A stretch of 64,000 nt of DNA from Pseudomonas tohonis (GTDB taxonomy: Bacteria > Pseudomonadota > Gammaproteobacteria > Pseudomonadales > Pseudomonadaceae): contig NZ_AP023189.1 in the NCBI RefSeq assembly GCF_012767755.2, forward strand, positions 6,326,001 through 6,390,000, given 5' to 3'. Every line of letters starts with the position of its first letter. Positions within the stretch are counted from its first letter, which is position 1. Shown here piece after piece: positions 8,664 through 17,900 of the stretch. The translations under genes were made by a program, and so were the position numbers. The notes below the pieces were generated by a model, which was not told the DNA's origin, ran no database searches, and saw nothing but the letters and a program-made list of their open reading frames with translations.

Positions 8664-9551
8664 ATGGACATCAAGCAGCTCAAGTTCCTCGTCGCCCTCG
8701 ACGAGACCCGCCACTTCGGCCAGGCCGCCGCGCGTTGCCACGTCACCCAGCCCACCCTGTCCATGCGCCTGCGCAGCCTGGAAGAGGAGCTGGGCCTGGA
8801 ACTGGTGCAGCGCGGCCAGCGCTTCGAAGGCTTCACCGATGCCGGCCAGCGCGTGCTCGCCTGGGCGCGCACCCTGCTCGCCGCCCATGACGGCCTGCAC
8901 GCCGAGGCAGCCGCCTGCCGCGGCCACCTGGTCGGCACCCTGCGCCTGGGCGTAGTGCCCCTGGCCGGCTACGACCCCATGCGCCTGGTCCAGGCCTTCG
9001 CCGGGCAGCATCCCGACCTGCGCTTCCAGTTGTTCGCCCTCAGCTCCGAGCAGATCCTCGAGCGCCTGGCACGCAACCAGCTCGACCTCGGCCTCTCCTA
9101 CCTGGACCGCCTCGATCGCGAACACTTCGACAGCCTGGAAGTCGCCGACACCCGCATGGGCCTGCTGCACGACCGCCGCCACTTCGCCTTCGACGCCCCG
9201 CAACTGACCTGGGAGGCCCTCGCCGGCTTGCCCCTGGGCCTGCTCTCGGCCGGCATGCACTTCCGCCAATCGATCGACCACGGCTTCCGCAGCCGGGGCC
9301 TCGCGCCGCAGCCGCGCCTGGAGACCGACGCCGTGCACCAGCTGCTGCAGGCGGTCAACGTCGGCCTGTGCTGCGCCATCATGCCGCTCGCCAGTGGCCT
9401 CGACGAACTCACCGAACACCTCGCGCTGCTGCCCATCGAGCACGCCCACACCCTGGCGCCGCTGGGGCTCATCCAGCGCCGCGGCCAACCCCGCTCCGCA
9501 CTGGCGGATGCCTGCTTCGAAGAGGCCCGCCGGCTGTTTGTCCCAGACTGA
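8664..9551 (+). CDS. LysR-family transcriptional regulator beside formate dehydrogenase-like genes
   Basis: 295 residues with an N-terminal winged helix-turn-helix ('HFGQAAARCHVTQPTLSMRL', residues about 17-36) followed by the usual effector-binding domain. The domain begins 'GTLRLGVVPLAGYDP'. The overall look resembles the OxyR/CynR branch; Cys-226-type peroxide cysteines cannot be assigned with confidence. It lies 16 bp after the HAD gene and 97 bp before fdhD, on the same strand. I infer that it controls fdhD and the oxidoreductase, but no operator was identified. Confidence 0.85.
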   Translation: MDIKQLKFLVALDETRHFGQAAARCHVTQPTLSMRLRSLEEELGLELVQRGQRFEGFTDAGQRVLAWARTLLAAHDGLHAEAAACRGHLVGTLRLGVVPLAGYDPMRLVQAFAGQHPDLRFQLFALSSEQILERLARNQLDLGLSYLDRLDREHFDSLEVADTRMGLLHDRRHFAFDAPQLTWEALAGLPLGLLSAGMHFRQSIDHGFRSRGLAPQPRLETDAVHQLLQAVNVGLCCAIMPLASGLDELTEHLALLPIEHAHTLAPLGLIQRRGQPRSALADACFEEARRLFVPD

Positions 9552-9648
9552 TAGACGCCGTCGATCACAGTATCGGCAATAGCGATTAGACGGACCCCGC
9601 CAGCAGCGCCTAGGCTGCCTGTGTCAATCCGTCGCAGGGGCGCCACCC

Positions 9649-10494
9649 GTGCCACGCCAGCTATCCACCTCCTTTATCAACGACACCGAGCCCGTGACCC
9701 AGGCGCGGGGCTATGCCTATGCCGAACTGGGCGGCGCAGCCACGACCGGCGAGGGCCTGCTGGCCGAGGAATGCGCCCTGGCCATCGCCTACAACGGCAT
9801 CAGCCACGCGGTGATGATGGTCTCGCCCGCCGATCTGGAAGACTTCATCGCGGGCTTCAGCCTCAGCGCCGGTATCGTCGATTCGATCGATGACATCTAT
9901 GACACCCGCCTCGGGGGCTGCGACGACGCCCGCCAGGCCGAGGTGGAAATCGCCAACCGCGCCTTCTGGGCCCTGAAGGACCAGCGCCGCCAACTGGCCG
10001 GCACCACCGGCTGCGGCCTTTGCGGCGTGGAGGCCCTGGAGCAGGCCCTGCCCACCCTCGCCGTGCTGCAGCCACAGCCGCTGCCCCCGCCGGAGCACCT
10101 GGCCGACCTGCGCCAGCGCATCGCCGCCAAGCAGGACCTCGCGCGCCGCAGCGGCGCCCTGCACGCCGCGCTCTTCGTCGACGCCAGCGGCGAACTGGCG
10201 CTGTGCCGCGAAGACATCGGCCGCCACAACGCCCTCGACAAACTCATCGGCGCCGTCCTGCGGCACAAGCTTGACCCGCGCGCCGGTTTCGCCGTGGTCA
10301 CCAGCCGCTGCAGCCTGGAACTCATCCACAAGGCGGTGCGTGCCGGCCTCGGCACCCTGGTCAGCCTCTCGGCCCCCACGGCACTCACCGTGCAATGGGC
10401 GCGCCGGCACAACCTGAACCTGATCCACCTGCCCCATCACAGCGCGCCCCGGGTCTACAGCCCGGCGCCCCGGACAGAAGAAGTACAGCCATGA
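9649..10494 (+). CDS. fdhD: Formate dehydrogenase accessory sulfurtransferase FdhD
   Basis: Transfers sulfur to the molybdenum cofactor so that formate dehydrogenase-type enzymes become active. The 281-residue protein shows the functional 'CGLCG' cysteine pair near residue 125 and the 'GRHNALDKLIG' motif near residue 190. The start is taken as GTG, with aggggcg about 8 bases upstream; no ATG in this frame lies nearby. Its stop overlaps the start of the next gene (ATGA), so FdhD and its probable client are translationally coupled. Confidence 0.93.
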   Translation: MPRQLSTSFINDTEPVTQARGYAYAELGGAATTGEGLLAEECALAIAYNGISHAVMMVSPADLEDFIAGFSLSAGIVDSIDDIYDTRLGGCDDARQAEVEIANRAFWALKDQRRQLAGTTGCGLCGVEALEQALPTLAVLQPQPLPPPEHLADLRQRIAAKQDLARRSGALHAALFVDASGELALCREDIGRHNALDKLIGAVLRHKLDPRAGFAVVTSRCSLELIHKAVRAGLGTLVSLSAPTALTVQWARRHNLNLIHLPHHSAPRVYSPAPRTEEVQP

Positions 10495-12812
10495 GCCTGC
10501 AACCCGTGCATCCCCGCTACAAGCCCTACAACGGCGCCGCCGCCGGCTGGGGCGCGCTGAAGAGCGTCGCTCACTTCTGGCTCGACAGTAAGCAGCCGTT
10601 CAAGAACCTGCGCGCCCTGCTCAAGACCAACCAGAACGGCGGCTTCGACTGCCCCGGCTGCGCCTGGGGCGACTCCCCCGAAGACGGCCGCATCAAGTTC
10701 TGCGAGAACGGCGCCAAGGCGGTCAACTGGGAAGCCACCAAGCGCCGCGTCGACGCCGCCTTCTTCGCCCGCTACAGCGTCAGCCAGCTGCGCGAGCAGA
10801 GCGACTACTGGCTCGAATACCAGGGCCGCCTGACCCAGCCGATGCGCTACGACGCCGCCAGCGACCACTACCTGCCGGTCAGCTGGGACGACGCCTTCGC
10901 CCTGGTCGCCAGCCACCTCAAGCGCCTGCCCGACCCGAACCAGGCCGAGTTCTACACCTCCGGCCGCGCCAGCAACGAAGCCGCCTACCTCTACCAGCTG
11001 TTCGTCCGCGCCTACGGCACCAACAACTTCCCCGACTGCTCGAACATGTGCCACGAGGCCAGCGGCGTGGCCCTCGGCCAGAGCGTGGGGGTCGGCAAGG
11101 GCAGCGTGACCTTCGCCGACTTCGAGCACGCCGACGCCATCTTCGTCCTCGGCCAGAACCCCGGCACCAACCACCCGCGCATGCTCGAACCGCTGCGCGA
11201 GGCGGTGAAGCGCGGCGCCCAGGTGGTCGCCTTCAACCCGCTCAAGGAGCGCGGCCTGGAACGCTTCCAGCATCCCCAGCACGCCCTGGAGATGCTCACC
11301 AACGGCTCCGCCCCGCTGAACACCGCATTCTTCCGCCCGGCCCTGGGCGGCGACATGGCCGCCATGCGCGGCATCGCCAAGTTCCTCCTGCAGTGGGAGC
11401 GCGAGGCCCAGGCCGCAGGCCAGCCGGCGGTGTTCGACCACGCCTTCATCGCCGAACACACCGACGGCGTCGACGCCTACCTGGCCGAGCTGGACGCCAC
11501 CGACTGGGACCACATCGAGCGCCAGTCCGGCCTCGCCCTCGCCGAGATCGAACAGGCCGCGCGCATGTACCACCGCGCCGAGCGGGTCATCATCTGCTGG
11601 GCCATGGGCATCACCCAGCACCACCATTCGGTGCCGACCATCCAGGAAATCGTCAACCTGCAACTGCTGCGCGGCAACCTCGGCCGCCCCGGCGCCGGCC
11701 TGTGCCCGGTGCGCGGCCACAGCAACGTGCAGGGCGACCGCACCATGGGCATCAACGACCGCCCGCCGGCGGCCCTGCTCGACGCGCTGGAGAAGCGCTT
11801 CCAGTTCAAGGTGCCCCGCGAGAACGGCCACAACACCGTGGAAGCCATCAACGCCATGCTCGACGGCCAGGCCCGCGTCTTCATCGGCCTGGGCGGCAAC
11901 TTCGCCCAGGCGACCCCGGACAGCCCGCGCACCCACCAGGCGCTGATGAACTGCGACCTCACCGTGCAGATCAGCACCAAGCTCAACCGCAGCCATCTCA
12001 CCGTCGGCCGCGACGCACTGATCCTGCCCTGCCTCGGCCGTACCGACATCGACCACCAGGCCCACGGCCCGCAGGCGGTGACGGTGGAAGACTCCTTCAG
12101 CATGATCCACGCCTCCAACGGCCAGCTGGAGCCGCTGTCCCGCGAAATGCGCTCGGAGCCGGCCATCGTCGCCGGCATCGCCAAGGCCACCCTGGGCAAC
12201 CACCCGGTGGACTGGGACGCGATGATCGCCAACTACGACCGCATCCGTGAGCTGATCGCCGACACCATCCCCGGCTTCGCCGACTTCAACCAGCGCGTGC
12301 AGCACCCGGGCGGCTTCTACCTGGGTAACTCGGCCGGCGCCCGCACCTGGAAGACCGCCAGCGGCCGCGCCAACTTCAAGGCCAACCCGCTGCCCGAGAC
12401 CCTGATCCACGAACGCATCCGCGCCAGCGGCCTCAAGCCCGACCTGATCCTCCAGACCCTGCGCTCCCACGACCAGTACAACACCACCATCTACGGCCTC
12501 GACGACCGCTACCGCGGCGTGCGCGGCCAGCGCCAGGTGGTGTTCGCCAACGAGGCCGACATCCAGCGCCTGGGCTACCAGAGCGGGCAGAAGGTGGACA
12601 TGGTCTCGCTCTGGGACGACGGCATCGAGCGCAAGGTCGAAGGCTTCACCCTGCTCGCCTTCGACATCCCCGCCGGCCAGGCCGCCGCCTACTACCCGGA
12701 GACCAACCCCCTGGTGCCCCTGGACAGCTTCGGCGTCGGCAGCCACACACCCACCTCCAAGTTCATCGCCGTGCGCCTCCAGCCGGCACACGAAAGCGGG
12801 CGCATTCTCTGA
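10491..12812 (+). CDS. Molybdopterin oxidoreductase, FdhF/YdeP family
   Basis: 773 residues, starting at the ATG that overlaps the fdhD stop. The N-terminus 'MSLQPVHPRYKPYNG' and cysteines Cys54, Cys57 ('DCPGCAWGD') and Cys71 ('KFCENGAKA') are typical of the YdeP branch of bis-MGD oxidoreductases. A catalytic Mo domain follows ('SNMCHEASGVALG', 'GQNPGTNHPRML', 'RGNLGRPGAGLCP') and a C-terminal molybdopterin-dinucleotide-binding domain ends 'VGSHTPTSKF'. Close to formate dehydrogenase alpha subunits but the physiological substrate is not established in this branch. Coupling to fdhD fits a sulfurated Mo cofactor. No separate electron-transfer subunit is encoded nearby. Confidence 0.88.
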   Translation: MSLQPVHPRYKPYNGAAAGWGALKSVAHFWLDSKQPFKNLRALLKTNQNGGFDCPGCAWGDSPEDGRIKFCENGAKAVNWEATKRRVDAAFFARYSVSQLREQSDYWLEYQGRLTQPMRYDAASDHYLPVSWDDAFALVASHLKRLPDPNQAEFYTSGRASNEAAYLYQLFVRAYGTNNFPDCSNMCHEASGVALGQSVGVGKGSVTFADFEHADAIFVLGQNPGTNHPRMLEPLREAVKRGAQVVAFNPLKERGLERFQHPQHALEMLTNGSAPLNTAFFRPALGGDMAAMRGIAKFLLQWEREAQAAGQPAVFDHAFIAEHTDGVDAYLAELDATDWDHIERQSGLALAEIEQAARMYHRAERVIICWAMGITQHHHSVPTIQEIVNLQLLRGNLGRPGAGLCPVRGHSNVQGDRTMGINDRPPAALLDALEKRFQFKVPRENGHNTVEAINAMLDGQARVFIGLGGNFAQATPDSPRTHQALMNCDLTVQISTKLNRSHLTVGRDALILPCLGRTDIDHQAHGPQAVTVEDSFSMIHASNGQLEPLSREMRSEPAIVAGIAKATLGNHPVDWDAMIANYDRIRELIADTIPGFADFNQRVQHPGGFYLGNSAGARTWKTASGRANFKANPLPETLIHERIRASGLKPDLILQTLRSHDQYNTTIYGLDDRYRGVRGQRQVVFANEADIQRLGYQSGQKVDMVSLWDDGIERKVEGFTLLAFDIPAGQAAAYYPETNPLVPLDSFGVGSHTPTSKFIAVRLQPAHESGRIL

Positions 12813-13225
12813 CCGTTCGGCACGCATCACACCCTAGGGCGGGCACGGAGCCTCCCGCAGGGTGTGCCGCGCGCACCTGCCCCCTCCGCGCCCGCGCACA
12901 GGTCCAGGCACGCGATAGAAACGGTGCGAACGACGCAAACAGGTTGCATCGATCATGCGTATCGAAGGGCTGGGAAAAAGCGGAATCACCCCCACTGCAG
13001 GGGGCGCAAAGACAAGGCGCAATGCCATCAGAAAATGGCCTGGAAAAGGGCCGAAACGCAGTGCTGGAATAGGCCTCTGACACCGCCGAAACAGCCAAAG
13101 TTCTCCAGCAAAAACAATTATTTAGAGATTGTGAAAAACCCTGTGCAATTCGTCGGGAGACGCTTGTACGGCGCCGCTCCGCTCGCAACTATCGCCTCGT
13201 CCAAACCACAGAGGCTCTCCTCTCC
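12813..13225. other. 413-bp intergenic region
   Basis: No convincing gene. The first part is GC-rich and contains an interrupted palindrome (caccct ... agggtg, about 12827-12861) that could help end the fdhD operon transcript. Around 13100-13150 the composition becomes AT-rich (caattatttagagattgtgaaa), which suits the promoter of the downstream glycine-zipper gene. I cannot place -35/-10 boxes with confidence. Confidence 0.4.
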
Positions 13226-13711
13226 ATGAAGCACTCCTCGATCCTCCTTCTGTCTTTCTGCCTCGCCAGTGGCGGCGCCTTCGCGGGCGGCACCACCGAA
13301 GCCGGGGTGGGTGGCGCGCTGGGCGGGGTACTGGGCGCGGCCGTCGGTCAATCCATCGGTGGCAACACCGGCGCAGCCATCGGTGCCGGCGTCGGCGGTG
13401 CAGCGGGTAGCGCGGTCGGCGCCGACCGGCGCAGCCGCACCGAAGCGGCCCTCGGTGGCGCCCTGGGCGCAGCCGGCGGCAACGTCATCGGCCGCCAGGT
13501 CGGCGGCGACACCGGCAGCCTGATCGGCGCCGCAGCCGGCGGCGGTGCCGGCGGTGCACTGGGCAACTACATGGGCAACGAGAGCCGCTACGACGACCGT
13601 GACGATCGTCGTTACTACGATCGCCGTGGCGATCGCCACGAACATGGCCGCGGCCATGGCTGGGGCCACCGCAAGCACAAGCACCGCCACCACCATGACT
13701 GGGATGACTGA
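13226..13711 (+). CDS. Secreted glycine-zipper protein with basic His-rich tail (paralog 1)
   Basis: 161 residues. A Sec signal peptide (residues 1-20, 'SILLLSFCLASGGAFA') precedes two glycine-zipper blocks of alternating Gly/Ala ('GGALGGVLGAAVGQSIGG' near 29-46 and a second set near 75-110). The C-terminal 45 residues are strongly charged, with Asp/Arg/Tyr then His/Lys/Arg clusters ending 'KHKHRHHHDWDD'. Glycine-zipper segments can insert in membranes or oligomerise. The His-rich tail could bind metal; that is inference. The next gene is a shorter paralog 137 bp downstream, showing a tandem duplication. No specific function is known to me. Confidence 0.8.
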   Translation: MKHSSILLLSFCLASGGAFAGGTTEAGVGGALGGVLGAAVGQSIGGNTGAAIGAGVGGAAGSAVGADRRSRTEAALGGALGAAGGNVIGRQVGGDTGSLIGAAAGGGAGGALGNYMGNESRYDDRDDRRYYDRRGDRHEHGRGHGWGHRKHKHRHHHDWDD

Positions 13712-13789
13712 TCGCGACCGTTAGTCGCCAATCCCGGCCGATCGCATCCCCACACAGAACTCCCGTAACACTCTCAGCCTCTTACTGTT

Positions 13790-13824
13790 CGAGGGCCACT
13801 TGCCACGCAGGCGAGCGGCCCTCG
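13790..13824 (+). other. Hairpin between the two glycine-zipper genes
   Basis: Perfect 8-bp arms (cgagggcc at 13790-13797 and ggccctcg at 13817-13824) enclose 19 bases and end 24 bases before the second gene's ATG. There is no T-run. It may be a weak terminator for the first gene or a leader structure of the second. Confidence 0.4.
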
Positions 13825-13848
13825 TCACCTTGCCTGGAGAAACACCCG

Positions 13849-14247
13849 ATGCGCCTCACTCTTCCCGCCCTGGCCCTGAGCCTGCTCGCGACCCAAGCCG
13901 TGGTCGCCGGCGAAACCACCAAGAACGCCCTCGGCGGCGGCATCGGCGGGGCGCTGGGCAACGTGGTCGGCCAATCCATCGGTGGCAGCACCGGCGCCGC
14001 CATCGGTGCCGGCCTCGGCGGTGCCGCCGGCGGCGTGATCACCGCGCGTGACGGCAACAAGACCGGCGCCGCGCTGGGCGGCGGCCTGGGTGCCGCCGGC
14101 GGCTCGGTGGTGGGCGGCAAGCTCGGCGGCAGCACCGGCTCGACCATCGGTGCGGGCCTGGGCGGCGCGGCCGGTGGCGCCATCGCCAGCGAGCTGGACA
14201 AGGACAGCGGTGGCAAGAAGCACCGCAAGCACAGGCACCGCGATTGA
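13849..14247 (+). CDS. Secreted glycine-zipper protein (paralog 2)
   Basis: 132 residues with a signal peptide (residues 1-20, 'LPALALSLLATQAVVA') and two glycine-zipper blocks ('GGGIGGALGNVVGQSIGG' and a second beginning 'LGGGLGAAGGSVVGGK'). It ends in a short basic tail 'GGKKHRKHRHRD'. The core 'VGQSIGG-TGAAIGAG-GGAAG' is shared with the preceding gene, so these are tandem paralogs; this copy lacks the Asp/Tyr-rich stretch. A clear ggag precedes the ATG. Likely cell-envelope location; function unknown. Confidence 0.8.
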   Translation: MRLTLPALALSLLATQAVVAGETTKNALGGGIGGALGNVVGQSIGGSTGAAIGAGLGGAAGGVITARDGNKTGAALGGGLGAAGGSVVGGKLGGSTGSTIGAGLGGAAGGAIASELDKDSGGKKHRKHRHRD

Positions 14248-14252
14248 GCATC

Positions 14253-14909
14253 ATGGAGCCACACGCCCAGCCTCCGCGCTGCACGCTGCGGGGGCCGGTG
14301 CTGCCGGTGGCTTACGAGAACCCCCTGCCCCACCTGCAACGCTGGCTGCGCGGCGACGGCCAGCGCCTGCTGGCCCTGCGTTGCGTCGCCAGCCTGGGCC
14401 TGCGCGATGCCTGGCTGGCCGCCGGCTTCGTGCGCAACCTGGCCTGGGACCGGCTGCACGGCTACAGCGACACCACGCCGCTCGCCGATCTCGACCTCAT
14501 CCACTTCGACCCCGATGACCTCGACCCCGAGGCCGACCTGCGCATCGAGCACAGCCTGCGCGGCATGACCGGGCACCTGCCCTGGTCGGTGAAGAACCAG
14601 GCGCGCATGCACCTGCGCAACGGCGACGCCCCCTACCGCGACAGCCGCGACGCCATGAGCCACTGGCCCGAAGTGCAGACCGCCATCGGTGTGCGCCTGC
14701 GCCCGGGCGGCGGCATCGAGATCATCACGCCCTTCATCCAGTCCGGCCTGCTCGACCTGCGCGTCACCCCCAACCCCCTGCACCCGCGCCAGGAAGCCTT
14801 CAGCGAACGCCTGCGGGAAAAAGGCTGGCTGCAACGCTGGCCGCGCCTGCAGGTGGACACGGCGCCCCTGGGTTGCCTGCTGCATAGCAGCCACTTCGAC
14901 GAAGCCTGA
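14253..14909 (+). CDS. Nucleotidyltransferase family protein (DUF925-like)
   Basis: 218 residues resembling the bacterial nucleotidyltransferase family PF06042. The 'GFVRNLAWDRLHGY' segment followed by 'DLDLIHFDPDDLDPEADL' resembles the family's catalytic Asp-x-Asp region, and 'HLPWSVKNQARMHLRNGDAPY' matches its conserved central block. The gene begins a few bases after the second glycine-zipper stop. A TTG at 14244 overlapping that stop is an alternative start. Substrate unknown in this family. Confidence 0.75.
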   Translation: MEPHAQPPRCTLRGPVLPVAYENPLPHLQRWLRGDGQRLLALRCVASLGLRDAWLAAGFVRNLAWDRLHGYSDTTPLADLDLIHFDPDDLDPEADLRIEHSLRGMTGHLPWSVKNQARMHLRNGDAPYRDSRDAMSHWPEVQTAIGVRLRPGGGIEIITPFIQSGLLDLRVTPNPLHPRQEAFSERLREKGWLQRWPRLQVDTAPLGCLLHSSHFDEA

Positions 14910-14938
14910 AGGGCGCGCCTCCCTGCGCGCCGGGTGCA

Positions 14939-15478
14939 TCAGGCCGAACGCCTGCCCAACTGCTCGCGCAGGGCCATCGCCAGCGGCTCCGGGCGCAGCT
15001 CCACGCGACGGTACTCGCGCCCGTCGGGCGTGCGCACCAGCCAGCCGGCATCGACCATCTCGCGCCGCAACAACACGTGGTCACCCAGGCTCGCCGCCGC
15101 GCGGATATGGCCGTCGACCTCGCGTTCGCTCATCGCGATGCGCGGCGGCAGCGCCATCCAGGTCATCCACAGGCAGGGACGCCGGTGGCTGTGCTTGCCC
15201 GGCCAGGCATTAAGGCGGCCCTGCTCGTCGAAGTAGCGCAGCAGGCGGCGGACCAGCACGTAGTCCACCGCATCGCCGGCGGGCGCCTCGGCCAGCTGGC
15301 GTTCGGCGACCTGGCTCGCGCGCAGCGCCTGGAAGCTGCGAAAGCCCCGGGCGCGGGCCAGCAGGTTGAGCATCTGCACATGGCCCGGCGGCCGCTCGCG
15401 TCCCTCCAGCTGGCGGACCAGCGAGCGGGCGAGCGCGGACATGTCATGGGTGGCGAAAGGGATAAGCGTCTTGGACAC
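14939..15478 (-). CDS. DUF2087 domain-containing protein
   Basis: 179 residues if started at the GTG at 15478, chosen because gaggaa lies 6 bases before it; the frame stays open to 15547. The N-terminal part ('HDMSALARSLVRQLEGRE' and 'HVQMLNLLARARGFRSFQAL') looks helical. The C-terminal part ('YFDEQGRLNAWPGKHSHRR ... SEREVDGHI ... HVLLRREMVDAGWLVRTPDGREY') matches DUF2087, a small winged-helix-like domain often fused to regulators. It may bind DNA, but no ligand or target is known. It is convergent with the nucleotidyltransferase gene, 29 bp apart. Confidence 0.65.
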   Translation of the reverse strand: MSKTLIPFATHDMSALARSLVRQLEGRERPPGHVQMLNLLARARGFRSFQALRASQVAERQLAEAPAGDAVDYVLVRRLLRYFDEQGRLNAWPGKHSHRRPCLWMTWMALPPRIAMSEREVDGHIRAAASLGDHVLLRREMVDAGWLVRTPDGREYRRVELRPEPLAMALREQLGRRSA

Positions 15479-15760
15479 AGTTCGTTCCTCGTGTGTGCCA
15501 AGTCCTCGGACGAGGATGTCGGGGGTCGCCGGGTTCCAACGCGGCACGGGACGAGTGTCGGTCGAGGATGAGCCTGGGGCTCGTGGCAGGTTTAGCTGCC
15601 CGAATGGGCACCGGTGACGCCTGGGTGAACTGCCGACCGCGCGCCAGAATAGCGCCGGGTGTCGAGTTGCTCAACAGCCGCCGGGCGAAGCGTCTGAGAA
15701 GACTGTAATCTTCTGCCATTACCCTGCTGGCGCATGCACGCCGGTCGCCGTGGACACGCC

Positions 15761-16639
15761 ATGGGCTTCATCCGATACGCCGCACCTTTGCTCTGCCTCC
15801 TCACCCTGCTCCCGGCCGCCTTCGCCGGGCAGCAACTGCGTGTCTGCCAGCAGAACCCCGTCACCTACGCCTACCGCATCGAACTGGCGAACCTGATCCT
15901 CGCCCGCACCGCCGAGCGTTACGGCGCCGCCAGCATCGCCCCCAGCGACGCACCGGACCCCTCCCAGGAACGTTGCCTGGCGATGCTCAGGGCCGGCCAG
16001 GTGGACCTCGCCTACGTGCCACCGAACCGCGAACGCCTGGCCGACTTCCGCATGCTGCCCATCGACATGCACCAGGGCCTGCTCGGCTACCGCGTGCTGA
16101 TCATCCGCAAGGACCGCCAGGCCGACTTCGCGCGCATCGACGACCTCGACGGCCTGCGCCGCATGACCGGCGGCTTCGGCAGCCAATGGAGCGATTTCCC
16201 GCTGTTCGCCCGCAACCACCTGCCGGTGCTGGGCATGGCCAACCCCGGCAACCTGCTGCCGATGCTCGAACAACGCCGCTTCGACTACTTCCACCGTGGC
16301 CTCAGCGAAGCCTGGGCCGAGGTGGACGCCAACCGCCTCGCGCTGCCGGACCTGATGGTGGAGCAGCACCTGGCGCTGAAATACCCGATGCCGGTGTACT
16401 TCACCTTCGCCCACGACAACCCGGTGCTGGAACGGCGCTTCGCCGAAGGCTTCGAGATGATCCGCGCGGACGGCACCTTCCAGGCGCTGTTCCTGCGCCA
16501 TCACGGCCACCTGATCGACCAGGCGGGGATGGCCGGGCGGCGGGTCATCGAGCTGGAGTCCGACCTCCCGGGCCGGCTACCGGACAGCGGTGAGGGGTTC
16601 GCCGAACCCGCCACCGCCAGGACGGGCGACACGCCCTAG
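15761..16639 (+). CDS. Periplasmic solute-binding-like protein
   Basis: About 292 residues with a signal peptide ('PLLCLLTLLPAAFA') followed by a fold resembling family 3 solute-binding proteins or the sensor domains derived from them ('LRVCQQNPVTYAYRIEL', 'GQVDLAYVPP', 'YRVLIIRKDRQADFARIDDLDGLRRMTGGFGSQW', 'FAEGFEMIRADGTFQALF'). No transporter permease or ATPase lies next to it, so it may be an orphan binding protein. The start is placed at the ATG before the signal peptide; an upstream ATG at 15734 is in frame and no strong ribosome-binding site decides between them. Convergent with sstT. Confidence 0.65.
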   Translation: MGFIRYAAPLLCLLTLLPAAFAGQQLRVCQQNPVTYAYRIELANLILARTAERYGAASIAPSDAPDPSQERCLAMLRAGQVDLAYVPPNRERLADFRMLPIDMHQGLLGYRVLIIRKDRQADFARIDDLDGLRRMTGGFGSQWSDFPLFARNHLPVLGMANPGNLLPMLEQRRFDYFHRGLSEAWAEVDANRLALPDLMVEQHLALKYPMPVYFTFAHDNPVLERRFAEGFEMIRADGTFQALFLRHHGHLIDQAGMAGRRVIELESDLPGRLPDSGEGFAEPATARTGDTP

Positions 16640-16655
16640 GCGTGCGCCCGGGGGA

Positions 16656-17900
16656 TCAGCCGATGTGCGCTTCGCGCGGCTCGTCGACATCGCCGCTGGC
16701 GATGCAGGCCGCGGCGGTGAACAGCACGTCGGTGGAGGAGTTCAGCGCGGTCTCGGCGGCGTCCTGGAGGATGCCGATGATGAAGCCCACCGCCACCACC
16801 TGCATCGCCACCTCGCTGGGGATGCCGAACAGGCTGCAGGCCAGCGGGATCAGCAGCAGCGAGCCGCCGGCCACACCCGAGGCGCCGCAGGCGCAGATGG
16901 ACGCCACCACGCTGAGCAGGATGGCGGTGGGGATGTCCACGGCAATGCCCAGGGTCTTCACCGCCGCCAGGGTCAGCACCGTGATGGTGATCGCCGCGCC
17001 GGCCATGTTGATGGTCGCGCCCAGGGGGATCGACACCGAGTAGGTGTCCTCGTGAAGGCCGAGCTTTTCGCACAACTGCAGGTTCACCGGGATGTTGGCC
17101 GCCGAACTGCGGGTGAAGAAGGCCGTGATGCCGCTCTCGCGCAGGCAGGTCAGCACCAGCGGATAAGGGTTGCGGCGGATCTTCCAGTAGACGATCAGCG
17201 GGTTCACCACGAAGGCCACGAACAGCATGCAGCCGATCAGCACCGCCAGCAGGTGGGCGTAGTCCGCCAGCACCTTCAGGCCGTTCTCCGCCAGGGTCGA
17301 AGCCACCAGGCCGAAGATGCCCAGCGGGGCGAAGGCGATCACCACGCGCACGATCAGCGACACACCGTGGGACAGGTCGCTGAACACCGCGCGGGTGGTC
17401 TCGCTGCCCTGGCGGATGGCGATGCCCAGGCCCACGGCCCAGACCAGGATACCGATGAAGTTGGCCTCCATCAGCGCCTTGACCGGGTTGGCCACCGCAC
17501 TGGAAAGCAGGCTCAGCAGCACCTCGGAGATATTGCCGGGGGGTGCCAGCTCAGTGGCCGCCGCGCTCAGGTGCAGGGTCGACGGGAACAGGCTGGAGGC
17601 CAGCACCGCCACCACCGCGGCTGAGAAGGTGCCGATCAGGTAGAGCAGCAGGATCGGGCGGATGTGCGTGCGCTCGCCCGGCTTGTGGTTGCCGATGGCG
17701 GCGATCACCAGGACGAACACCAGCACCGGTGCCACGGCCTTCAGGGCGGTGACGAACAGGGTGCCGAGCAGGCCCACGGCCGCAGCCGCTTCGGGCTTGA
17801 GCATGGCCAGCAGAACACCGGCCACGAGGCCGATGAGGATACGCGTCACCAGGCTGGTGCCCTTGAGGCGCTGGAGGATGGAGCGTTTTTCCGAAGACAT
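16656..17900 (-). CDS. sstT: Sodium:serine/threonine symporter SstT
   Basis: 414-residue inner-membrane transporter of the dicarboxylate/amino acid:cation symporter family, importing serine and threonine with sodium. Multiple hydrophobic helices are evident. The re-entrant serine-rich loop is '[14 protein letters not shown]', and '[15 protein letters not shown]' is the characteristic substrate/Na+ motif. There is no clear Shine-Dalgarno, but a perfect 7-bp inverted repeat (ggccgtg/cacggcc, 17920-17935) lies 20-35 bases upstream of the start in the leader. This leader element could affect expression. Confidence 0.93.
   Translation of the reverse strand: MSSEKRSILQRLKGTSLVTRILIGLVAGVLLAMLKPEAAAAVGLLGTLFVTALKAVAPVLVFVLVIAAIGNHKPGERTHIRPILLLYLIGTFSAAVVAVLASSLFPSTLHLSAAATELAPPGNISEVLLSLLSSAVANPVKALMEANFIGILVWAVGLGIAIRQGSETTRAVFSDLSHGVSLIVRVVIAFAPLGIFGLVASTLAENGLKVLADYAHLLAVLIGCMLFVAFVVNPLIVYWKIRRNPYPLVLTCLRESGITAFFTRSSAANIPVNLQLCEKLGLHEDTYSVSIPLGATINMAGAAITITVLTLAAVKTLGIAVDIPTAILLSVVASICACGASGVAGGSLLLIPLACSLFGIPSEVAMQVVAVGFIIGILQDAAETALNSSTDVLFTAAACIASGDVDEPREAHIG

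Noticed and set aside
10455..12830. 791-codon frame antisense to the molybdopterin oxidoreductase
   Set aside because: Repetitive Gly/Ala/Val/His-rich translation without domains; the sense gene is complete and conserved.
12763..13229. Overlapping open frames of 120-140 codons on both strands upstream of the glycine-zipper gene
   Set aside because: No family resemblance, poor starts and mutual overlap; the region looks like a promoter and intergenic DNA.
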